Origin: Alkanindiges sp. | GTDB lineage: Bacteria > Pseudomonadota > Gammaproteobacteria > Pseudomonadales > Moraxellaceae | DNA: 5,882 nucleotides | NCBI GenBank assembly: GCA_030152125.1 | Contig: JASLIR010000341.1 | Span: 1 to 5,882 of the forward strand | Reading direction: 5' to 3' | Shown here: piece after piece, positions 1 to 5,882 of the stretch | Numbering within the stretch: the first letter of the stretch is position 1 | How the letters are laid out: the number at the start of each line of letters is the position of its first letter | Made by a program: the position numbers and the translations under genes | Notes under the pieces: model-generated | The model's database searches: none | Seen by the model: the letters and a program-made list of their open reading frames with translations, nothing else | Told to the model about the DNA's origin: nothing

Positions 1-213
1 GCTTACCAGTTACTCAACCAGCCGCAGGGCCGCTTTTATATCAGCAGTGATGGCCTTGCGCGTAAAGGCATTGGCATCTGGCAGGAATCCGCCGCACTGG
101 CTGCCAAACGCCAGGTACAACAGATTATCCAGCATGCCCTGGCTAATACAGCAAAGGGTACATCAACTGAAAAAATAACACAGCTTTTAACACGGCTGCC
201 TGATTTTTTATGA
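1..213 (+). CDS. 3' end of an unrecognised protein (C-terminal 70 residues)
   Basis: The frame is open from the first base of the window and ends at TGA 211-213, giving 70 residues of the C-terminus of a longer protein. The visible part runs from A-Y-Q-L-L-N-Q-P-Q-G-R-F-Y through a glycine-rich turn (D-G-L-A-R-K-G-I-G-I-W) into what looks like two helices, one rich in Gln, Ala and Lys and one rich in Thr and Leu, ending P-D-F-L. It has no cysteine, no membrane segment and no C-terminal aromatic beta-strand, so it does not look like an outer-membrane protein; it is probably soluble. I do not recognise the family. Codon use resembles the genes downstream, and the stop is 23 bases before the RidA-like gene, so co-transcription is plausible. 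That it is a real gene end is supported by frame continuity, the protein-like composition and the tight fit to the next gene. Confidence 0.65.
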   Translation, partial: AYQLLNQPQGRFYISSDGLARKGIGIWQESAALAAKRQVQQIIQHALANTAKGTSTEKITQLLTRLPDFL

Positions 214-228
214 AAACAAACTCTTAAT

Positions 229-236
229 GAGAGGAA
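229..236 (+). promoter_or_regulatory. Ribosome binding site of the RidA-like gene; bears on start choice
   Basis: GAGAGGAA contains a good Shine-Dalgarno core (AGAGG, 230-234). It lies only 2 bases from the ATG at 237, which is too close for normal initiation, but 8 bases from the in-frame GTG at 243-245. Spacing therefore favours GTG 243 as the true start, which would shorten the protein by two residues and leave the signal peptide intact. The ATG is kept as the annotated start by convention. Confidence 0.6.
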
Positions 237-836
237 ATGACAGTGTCGCAGTTTAACAGCAACGTAAAGACAATTTTTAACAAGCCGTTTTTAAAAAAGC
301 CTGCTTTTAAAAAGCATTTGTCACGTTTTGGGGCCGGGGTATTGGGGTTACTTTTGCTAAATGCACAGGCAAACGCGGGGGATATTAAACGCACCGCTTT
401 GCCAAACTCCAAAGCGCATATCTTGCAGGCGGTGAGTGTGGGTGCAGGCACCGAGCTGGTTTATTTCAGCGGTTTATTGCCAAGCCCTGCTAATGCCGCT
501 GCGCCACAGGATGAGCTAAAGGCGGAAGGTAATACCAGGGCGCAGGCTGAGGCCGTGTTTAAAAAACTGGCTGATGTACTGGCAGTACAGGGCCTGGGTT
601 TTAAGGATGTGATTCAGTTACGGGTATTTCTGGTGGCTGACCCTGCCAGCGGCAAGCTGGATTTTAATGGCCTGCAACAAGCCTATACCCAGTTTTTTGG
701 TACAGCCGAACAGCCTGAACTACCAACCCGCACCACAGTAGGTGCTGCCAGTCTGGTGTTGCCGGGTGCCTTAATTGAAATTGAAGCGATTGCTGCGCGG
801 TCACAGCAAATACAGACAACTAAAAAGGGTGAATAA
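237..836 (+). CDS. Exported RidA/YjgF/UK114-family protein with Sec signal peptide
   Basis: The product has 199 residues from ATG 237 (197 from GTG 243). RidA-family proteins are small trimers; the archetype hydrolyses reactive enamine/imine intermediates made by PLP enzymes, while other members have different or unknown roles. Seen here: a lysine-rich leader (residues 11-30), a hydrophobic stretch G32-L41 and an A-N-A cleavage site after residue 47, which predict export to the periplasm. The mature part of about 152 residues carries the family pattern: V-Y-F-S-G near 75-79, R-A-Q-A-E leading the long helix, a V-I-Q-L-R-V-F-L strand, Y-T-Q-F-F-G, then P-T-R-T-T-V and I-E-I-E-A-I-A-A-R at the C-terminus. 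By hand alignment R165 matches E. coli RidA Arg105 and E181 matches Glu120. The positions matching Tyr17 and Cys107 are I62 and T167, so deaminase activity is possible but not assured. Usual cytoplasmic RidA is about 128 residues; the extra length is mostly the leader plus short additions. Its stop is 3 bases before the first receptor gene, implying translational coupling. Family assignment is firm; the periplasmic role is inferred. Confidence 0.9.
   Translation: MTVSQFNSNVKTIFNKPFLKKPAFKKHLSRFGAGVLGLLLLNAQANAGDIKRTALPNSKAHILQAVSVGAGTELVYFSGLLPSPANAAAPQDELKAEGNTRAQAEAVFKKLADVLAVQGLGFKDVIQLRVFLVADPASGKLDFNGLQQAYTQFFGTAEQPELPTRTTVGAASLVLPGALIEIEAIAARSQQIQTTKKGE
282..312 (+). repeat. Imperfect 15-base tandem duplication in the signal-peptide leader
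   Basis: Two adjacent 15-base units encode P-F-L-K-K and P-A-F-K-K. Both end in TTTAAAAAG or a close variant of it, making an A/T-rich, partly self-complementary patch inside the basic leader of the RidA-like protein. It raises the positive charge and length of the region before the hydrophobic core. It looks like a small local duplication, though chance lysine-rich low complexity would look similar. Confidence 0.4.
825..832 (+). promoter_or_regulatory. Ribosome binding site of the first receptor gene
   Basis: AAGGGTGA lies inside the last codons of the RidA-like gene, 7 bases before the ATG at 840. With the stop at 834-836 sitting between the site and the start, ribosomes finishing the upstream gene would be well placed to start the receptor, so the two are probably translationally coupled. 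Confidence 0.65.
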
Positions 837-839
837 ACC

Positions 840-3368
840 ATGAAAGCTATAATTTCGCCTACTATTTTTGGACCGCGCCCTTTATTTAACCATACTGCCT
901 TCAAGCTCAGTGCCTTGTCTGCATTCATTGTACTGGCATCGCAGCCTGCCTGGGCTGCAGAGGCTGGTGCAGAAGAAGACGTAAAAGCACTGGATACCGT
1001 GGTGGTAACCGGAACACGCAGTAATACCCAGCGTTCAGTGACCAAAAGCCTGTCGCCCGTAGATGTGATCACTGGTGCACAATTACAGTCCACCGGTAAA
1101 ACCGGGCTGCTGGAAGCCATTGCCCAGTTTGTCCCGTCCTTTAACCTGCCGGATTTGTCCGGTGGCGACAAGGAAGCCATTATCCGTTCACCCACTTTGC
1201 GTGGTTTAAGTGCCGGGCAGGTGCTGATTCTGGTCAATGGCAAGCGCCGCCATAACAGCTCGGTACTGGCGATTACTGGGCTAAACAGTGGTTCGGCACC
1301 GACAGACCTGGATTTTATTCCGGCTTCCAGCATTGAACGGGTGGAAATTTTACGTGATGGTGCAGCTGCCCAGTATGGTACTGATGCCATTGCCGGGGTG
1401 ATTAACATTATCCTGAAAAGCAAGGCTGGCGGTAGTGCCACGACTACACTGGGTAAGGGCTTCGACGGCCAGCGTGATACCTACCAGCAATCGCTGAATA
1501 ACGGTTTTAGCTGGAACAGCGGTCAGTTAAACCTGTCACTGGAAGCGCGTTACCAGAACAACAGTAATCAGGCTAATCCGCATACGTATCCAAACCTGTA
1601 TTTTCCGCAGCCAAATGGGCAGCCGGACCCACGTGAGGCCACTGCGCCGAAAGTGGTGTATGGCGGCTATGGGGTGCCGGAAATCAAGGCCATTAGCGCG
1701 GGTTATAACCTGGATCAGGACATTAACGATCACACCCGGTTTTACTCCTTTTCCACCGTTGGCTATCGCGATGGCCGCCTGCCGATGAACTTCCGCCTGC
1801 CCAATGGTCGCAACACCATTACCGAAGGGCCAAATGGCTACTCGGATGGTTATGCGCCTTTGTGGATTTTGCAGGAAACTGACTGGCAGACGGCTGCTGG
1901 TGTAAAAGGAGAGTTGGGTGAGTGGAAGTGGGATTTAAGTTCCACTTTTGGGGTGAACGACGCCGAATCGCGTACTGAAAACAACCAGAATGCGTCGCTG
2001 GGACCAGCAACCCCCAACAATTTTGATGCCGGTGGCTGGAAGGCACAGCAATGGGTGAACAACCTGGATGTATCGCGCCAACTGGACTTGGGGCTGTTTA
2101 AGCCTTCTACGCTGTCCTTTGGAGTAGAGCACCGTTACGACAGCTATGAAACCATAGCTGGTGAATGGGCATCCTATGCCGATGGTGGCTATGTGTTCCC
2201 GGCCGGACATCCGCTGGCAGGCCAACACCCGGATGCAGGGTCACAGGTGACGGCGGGTATTACGCCGGATCAGGCCAAAAAGATTGACCGCCAGACCTAT
2301 GCCGGCTACGCCGAGCTGGACTTGCAGCCAACGGAAAAATGGCAGGTGGATGTGGCAGGCCGTGCGGAAAAATATACCCGTGGCGTGGGTTCCACCTTTA
2401 GCGGCAAGTTAAGCAGCCGGTACGACTTTAGTTCGACCTTTGGTGTACGCGGCACGGTCAGCAATGGCTTTAGGGCGCCACAACTGGCCAACGAAATTTT
2501 TACCACCCGTTCCACCTCTTATGCCATTAACCCACAAGGGGTTTATCAGTCCTATACCTATGGGGTGTTGCCGGTAGACTCCGCTGCTGCCAAAGCACTG
2601 GGTGCAGAAGCCTTAAAGCCGGAAAAATCGGAAAACTATTCATTAGGTTTTACCTGGACACCCTTGCCCAAGCTGAATGTAAGTGTGGATGCCTTCCAGA
2701 TCAACATTAAGGACCGTATTGCGCTGGGCAGTATTTTAAGGGGTGATGCCATTAGTGCCATCCTGAAAAATAATGGTGTAGTGGGTGCCGATGGTGGCCA
2801 GTACTTTACCAATGCCGTGGACACCAAAACCAAGGGTGTGGATGTCGTGCTGGACTACAAGCAGGACCTGAACTTTGGCACTAAAGACTTTGGCCTGATT
2901 AACTGGGTGGCTGCCTATAACTATGGCAAAACCGAAATCACCAGCGTTAAGGACAACCCTGCGGTGCTGTCTTCCTTAGGCACAGGGTATGAGCTGATTA
3001 ACCGGCAGGCACGCAATGTGCTGACCGATGCCATTCCAGCCAGCAAGCTGATTTTAAGTGGTGAGTGGAAAATTTCCGACTGGTCACTTTTATTACGCTT
3101 AACCCGTTTTGACAAATACCGCTTTGTATACGACCCAGCCAACCCAAGCCGCGATGGTTACTTTGGTGCCAAATGGATTACCGACCTTGAAGGGGCGTAT
3201 CAGGTTAATGACAAGCTGTCAGTCGCGTTAGGTGCCAAAAACCTGTTTGACGTGTATCCCGATGAAAACGGCTTTCAGTCACCCTCCGGTTTTGGGCGTT
3301 ATGGCCTGTATTCACCCTTCGGCTTTAACGGTGGTTATTACTATGGCCGCCTGAACTATAAATTTTAA
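840..3368 (+). CDS. TonB-dependent outer-membrane receptor, complete (TBDT1)
   Basis: The 842-residue product is a full-length TonB-dependent receptor: a 22-strand outer-membrane barrel with an N-terminal plug, importing a substrate with energy from TonB-ExbB-ExbD. A signal peptide has an unusually long polar leader (about residues 1-20), a hydrophobic core around 23-33 and cleavage after A-W-A (39). A TonB-box-like segment L-D-T-V-V-V-T-G is at 51-58. The plug spans about 65-193 and includes N-G-K-R-R-H (133-138) and the closing V-I-N-I-I-L-K. Barrel landmarks include S-N-G-F-R-A-P, L-K-P-E-K-S-E-N-Y and, near the end, K-N-L-F-D-V-Y-P-D. The protein ends L-N-Y-K-F, a terminal aromatic expected for BAM-mediated assembly. 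Only 11 residues separate the signal peptide from the TonB box, so there is no FecA-type signalling domain. No cysteines are present. The next gene is a clear paralogue. Substrate is unknown: this receptor style is used for many nutrients and nothing here identifies iron-siderophore, sugar or cofactor. The family call is very secure. Confidence 0.97.
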   Translation: MKAIISPTIFGPRPLFNHTAFKLSALSAFIVLASQPAWAAEAGAEEDVKALDTVVVTGTRSNTQRSVTKSLSPVDVITGAQLQSTGKTGLLEAIAQFVPSFNLPDLSGGDKEAIIRSPTLRGLSAGQVLILVNGKRRHNSSVLAITGLNSGSAPTDLDFIPASSIERVEILRDGAAAQYGTDAIAGVINIILKSKAGGSATTTLGKGFDGQRDTYQQSLNNGFSWNSGQLNLSLEARYQNNSNQANPHTYPNLYFPQPNGQPDPREATAPKVVYGGYGVPEIKAISAGYNLDQDINDHTRFYSFSTVGYRDGRLPMNFRLPNGRNTITEGPNGYSDGYAPLWILQETDWQTAAGVKGELGEWKWDLSSTFGVNDAESRTENNQNASLGPATPNNFDAGGWKAQQWVNNLDVSRQLDLGLFKPSTLSFGVEHRYDSYETIAGEWASYADGGYVFPAGHPLAGQHPDAGSQVTAGITPDQAKKIDRQTYAGYAELDLQPTEKWQVDVAGRAEKYTRGVGSTFSGKLSSRYDFSSTFGVRGTVSNGFRAPQLANEIFTTRSTSYAINPQGVYQSYTYGVLPVDSAAAKALGAEALKPEKSENYSLGFTWTPLPKLNVSVDAFQINIKDRIALGSILRGDAISAILKNNGVVGADGGQYFTNAVDTKTKGVDVVLDYKQDLNFGTKDFGLINWVAAYNYGKTEITSVKDNPAVLSSLGTGYELINRQARNVLTDAIPASKLILSGEWKISDWSLLLRLTRFDKYRFVYDPANPSRDGYFGAKWITDLEGAYQVNDKLSVALGAKNLFDVYPDENGFQSPSGFGRYGLYSPFGFNGGYYYGRLNYKF

Positions 3369-3419
3369 GCAGATCGTTCATCAGTCATTTAATTAATGAA
3401 TTAACAAGGTAATACGATA
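3369..3419. other. Short A/T-rich spacer between the two receptor genes
   Basis: This 51-base spacer contains a weak inverted repeat with arms TCATT (3385-3389) and AATGA (3395-3399) around a 5-base loop, overlapping the palindrome TTAATTAA (3389-3396). It has no G/C-rich stem and no T-run, so it is not a convincing intrinsic terminator. It could be an operator, an mRNA-processing site or chance A/T-rich sequence. No clear -35/-10 pair was identified. Confidence 0.35.
3406..3410 (+). promoter_or_regulatory. Ribosome binding site of the second receptor gene
   Basis: AAGGT lies about 9-10 bases before the ATG at 3420, a slightly long but acceptable spacing. It supports ATG 3420 as the start, which also gives a compact and well-formed signal peptide. 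Confidence 0.55.
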
Positions 3420-5882
3420 ATGATTTTTAAGAAACATATTCTGGCAAGCAGTGTGGCAGCTTTGATGCTGTCCACACTGGCGTATGCCGACGGGGATAAC
3501 GGGGTAGAAAGTGTAACTGTTGCGCAAAAAGCAGCTGCAGATAAGGACAGCGATAAAGCTGATGTTAAAACCCTGGATGCCGTAGTAGTGACCGGGGTAC
3601 GTGGTGGTGCCGCCCGCACCGTAACCAGCAGTCCGGTACCGATTGATGTGGTAAAAGGCACCCAGTTACAGGCTACCGGCAAGGGCAACCTGATGGACGC
3701 GCTGGCCAGCCTGCTGCCTTCCTTTAATGTCACCAGTATTAGTGGTGGTGGCACGTCCTATCTGGTACGCAGCCCCAATGTGCGCGGTTTAAATGGCGAC
3801 CAGGTGCTGGTGCTGGTCAATGGCAAGCGCCGGCATAACACTGCCTTGCTAAATGATAATGCACGGGTAGGTACGGCAGCGGTGCCCGTTGATCTGGCGC
3901 TGATTCCAACCACCTCCATTGAGCGGGTGGAGGTGTTGCGTGATGGTGCTGCCGCCCAGTATGGTTCCGATGCCATTGCCGGGGTGATTAATGTCATTCT
4001 GAAAAAGGATGATCATGGTGGTGAGCTGGAAAGCTTTATTGGCGAAAACTACAAGGGTGATGGCCTGGTTGCCAAGCAGAGTTTCCACGTGGCTACTGCC
4101 CTAGGTGATCAGGGCGGCTTCTTTAATTTCTCGCTGGAAGCACGTCATCAGGAACCCTGGGATCGGGCAGGCGATGCGATTGGTCAGTTGTATCGTGACC
4201 CGAATGACCCACGCAACAATAACCGAAGTGGCTGGGGTTCCGATTATGGCCTGGGCAAGGACAGAACGTACACCTCGGCTTATAACCTTGAACTGCCAAT
4301 TGGTGACAAGACCAGCCTGTATTCATTTTCTACCTTAAGTTACCGCAATGCCTATCACGATTTGCTGCACCGCAAACCAACCGATTTAACTGCGCTGGAA
4401 GGTGTACCGGGCGCGCCATACCCGGATGGGCCACAGGCACGGCGTAATCTGGAAGAGGTGGATTACCAGATTGCTGCCGGGTTAAAAACCGAACTGGCTG
4501 ACTGGTCGCTGGACTTTAGCACCACGTACGGCAAGGATGATGCAAAGCTGCATACTACCAACAATGCCAATTTGTCTTATGGCATCAATGGCAAGCATGA
4601 GTTTTTGCTGAATACCCAGGCGTTTGAACAGTGGACCACCAATGCCGATATTAGCCGCCTGTTTGATGTGGGCCTGTACAAGCCGGTACGTGCATCGGCT
4701 GGCCTGGAGTACCGCTGGGAAAAGTTCAATGTGACAGCGGGTGAGCCTTTATCTTACAGCTGGGGGCCGTGGGCCATTCCCTCCGGTCCATATGAGGATA
4801 AGCGCCCGGAACCGGGGCTTATTTCCGTGGCCGGGGTGATTCCTGAAGATGCAGGCAGCCTGGATAGAAATGTATATGCCGGTTATCTGGATTTTAACTT
4901 GCCCATTACCAAGGCTTGGGATGTAGGGCTGGCTGGCCGTTATGAAAAATATGATGGTGGTGTAGGCGATACCACCAGCGGCAAGCTGTCCACCCGCTTT
5001 GAGTTTTTGCCCAATTATGCTTTCCGTGCGGCCATCAGCAATGGCTTCCGTGCGCCTTCAGTCGCACAGTCACAGTTTTCCTCAACTGGTACTTTAACCA
5101 CGGTGGAAAATGGCCAGCAGGTGCGTAACGTCACCAAACAATTACGGGTGGACTCCCCCGAGGCCAGGGCACTGGGTGCAAGCCCGCTAAAACCGGAGCT
5201 TTCCACCAATTACAGCTTTGGTTTTACTGCTAAGCCGGCCAGCAATATCAATTTTAGTGTAGATGTATACCAGATAGATATTGATGACCGCATTGTTAAA
5301 ACCAGTTTGTTCCGTGGGCCGGTGGTGCAAAAGATTTTGCAGGATAATGGCCTGAACGCCAATCTGGTGGGTGCGCGCTATTACACCAATGGGGCAGATA
5401 CGCAAACCCGTGGTATTGATGTAGTGACTGAATACCTGCAGCGTCTGGATGATTACAACATCGACTGGCTGGGTGGGCAAATTAAGTGGAGCCTGGCCTA
5501 TAACCATAACAAGACTGAAATCAAAAAGCTGGCAGCCACCCCGGCAGTACTGGCAGCACTTGGCCCCGGCTTTGTACTGTTTGACCGCCAGCAGCAGTCT
5601 GATTTAACCAAAGCCACACCAAAGGACAAACTGGTGCTGGGTGCCAACTATAGCGTGAATAACTGGTGGCTGAATTTACAGCTGTCCCGTTATGGCGAAT
5701 ATACCGAAGCCGCACTGACCCCGGCAGATGACCGTACCTTTAGTTCCACCTGGATTACTGATCTGGAGATTGGCAAACAGTTTAACAATGGCCTGTCGCT
5801 GGCTGTAGGTGCCAATAACCTATTTAACAAGTACCCGGATGAAATTGGGGTAAAAGGCTGGGCCGGTGGTTTTGGCAATGGG
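3420..5882 (+). CDS. TonB-dependent outer-membrane receptor, 3'-truncated by window edge (TBDT2)
   Basis: I translated this frame by hand: it is open without a stop for 821 codons to the last base. It is a TonB-dependent importer of the outer membrane, paralogous to TBDT1. A typical signal peptide (K-K, then a hydrophobic core) is cleaved after A-Y-A (residue 23). A TonB-box-like L-D-A-V-V-V-T-G is at 52-59, after a 28-residue charged linker that is too short for a signalling domain. The plug covers about 65-195, with V-R-G-L-N-G-D-Q-V-L-V-L-V-N-G-K-R-R-H ending at 139 and V-I-N-V-I-L-K closing it. Barrel landmarks shared with TBDT1 are S-N-G-F-R-A-P, L-K-P-E-L-S-T-N-Y, D-T-Q-T-R-G-I-D-V-V and N-N-L-F-N-K-Y-P-D-E-I-G. 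Judged against TBDT1, about 20 residues, the last barrel strand with its terminal aromatic, lie beyond the window. Predicted outer loops differ strongly from TBDT1, including an aromatic, proline-rich stretch at 446-458. No cysteines. There is no sign of frameshift or decay. Substrate is unknown. Confidence 0.96.
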   Translation, partial: MIFKKHILASSVAALMLSTLAYADGDNGVESVTVAQKAAADKDSDKADVKTLDAVVVTGVRGGAARTVTSSPVPIDVVKGTQLQATGKGNLMDALASLLPSFNVTSISGGGTSYLVRSPNVRGLNGDQVLVLVNGKRRHNTALLNDNARVGTAAVPVDLALIPTTSIERVEVLRDGAAAQYGSDAIAGVINVILKKDDHGGELESFIGENYKGDGLVAKQSFHVATALGDQGGFFNFSLEARHQEPWDRAGDAIGQLYRDPNDPRNNNRSGWGSDYGLGKDRTYTSAYNLELPIGDKTSLYSFSTLSYRNAYHDLLHRKPTDLTALEGVPGAPYPDGPQARRNLEEVDYQIAAGLKTELADWSLDFSTTYGKDDAKLHTTNNANLSYGINGKHEFLLNTQAFEQWTTNADISRLFDVGLYKPVRASAGLEYRWEKFNVTAGEPLSYSWGPWAIPSGPYEDKRPEPGLISVAGVIPEDAGSLDRNVYAGYLDFNLPITKAWDVGLAGRYEKYDGGVGDTTSGKLSTRFEFLPNYAFRAAISNGFRAPSVAQSQFSSTGTLTTVENGQQVRNVTKQLRVDSPEARALGASPLKPELSTNYSFGFTAKPASNINFSVDVYQIDIDDRIVKTSLFRGPVVQKILQDNGLNANLVGARYYTNGADTQTRGIDVVTEYLQRLDDYNIDWLGGQIKWSLAYNHNKTEIKKLAATPAVLAALGPGFVLFDRQQQSDLTKATPKDKLVLGANYSVNNWWLNLQLSRYGEYTEAALTPADDRTFSSTWITDLEIGKQFNNGLSLAVGANNLFNKYPDEIGVKGWAGGFGNG

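Noticed and set aside
227..256. Nine-codon open frame starting at ATG 227, overlapping the start of the RidA-like gene
   Set aside because: It has no ribosome site of its own, and the AGAGG core lies inside it. It has no attenuator-like codon run, so it is most likely chance.
683..1441. Long minus-strand open frame (252 codons) opposite the RidA-like gene end and the TBDT1 plug
   Set aside because: It is the antisense of well-recognised coding sequence. A similar antisense peptide appears opposite the TBDT2 plug (3758-3997) only because the plug itself is conserved. No ribosome site or independent protein family is evident.
3369..3419. Intrinsic terminator after TBDT1
   Set aside because: The only inverted repeat is short and A/T-rich, with no G/C stem and no following T-run.
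3416..3424. GATAATGAT resembling the first half of a Fur box, overlapping the TBDT2 start codon
   Set aside because: The match to the 19-base Fur consensus stops after 9 bases and the following bases mostly disagree; part of it is the start codon itself. Iron regulation is not supported by this site.
4105..4338. Plus-strand open frame of 77 codons inside TBDT2
   Set aside because: It is out of frame with the receptor, which reads continuously through the region. Its composition is not like a known domain, so it is a shadow frame.
3420..5882. TBDT2 as a pseudogene or frameshifted gene
   Set aside because: Codon-by-codon reading showed no stop or frame change, and every expected plug and barrel landmark is present in order. 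The missing stop is explained by the window edge.

Overview
The window is a compact, gene-dense stretch in which all supported genes are on the + strand. It contains the 3' end of an unrecognised gene (1-213), a complete gene for an exported RidA/YjgF-family protein (237-836), a complete TonB-dependent outer-membrane receptor (840-3368), and a second, paralogous TonB-dependent receptor whose reading frame stays open to the right edge (3420-5882, probably missing only its last outer beta-strand). Gaps between genes are 23, 3 and 51 bases, and no convincing terminator lies between them, so the set looks like one transcription unit or two closely linked ones.

Organism: TonB-dependent receptors, Sec signal peptides with A-x-A cleavage sites and clear Shine-Dalgarno sequences point to a Gram-negative bacterium. 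The receptor style (a plug with an N-G-K-R-R-H motif, no N-terminal signalling domain) is common in Proteobacteria that encode many such receptors. Base composition is moderate, roughly half G+C by eye, with TTA, GTA and CTG codons all in regular use. This suggests a gamma- or beta-proteobacterium rather than a high-GC alphaproteobacterium, but genus cannot be assigned from this window.

Working model (inference): the two receptors bring one or two related substrates across the outer membrane using TonB energy. The RidA-like protein carries its own signal peptide and would act in the periplasm, not in the cytoplasm where classical RidA removes reactive enamine/imine intermediates. It keeps the family's key arginine and the downstream glutamate, but the positions matching the E. 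coli active-site tyrosine and cysteine are changed. Coupling of this gene to TBDT1 (3-base gap) suggests a shared role, perhaps handling an imported nitrogen-containing compound. The substrate cannot be read from sequence.

No RNA genes, mobile elements, CRISPR arrays or origins were seen. The most interesting point is the exported RidA plus duplicated-receptor cassette. I do not claim it is a proven new system.
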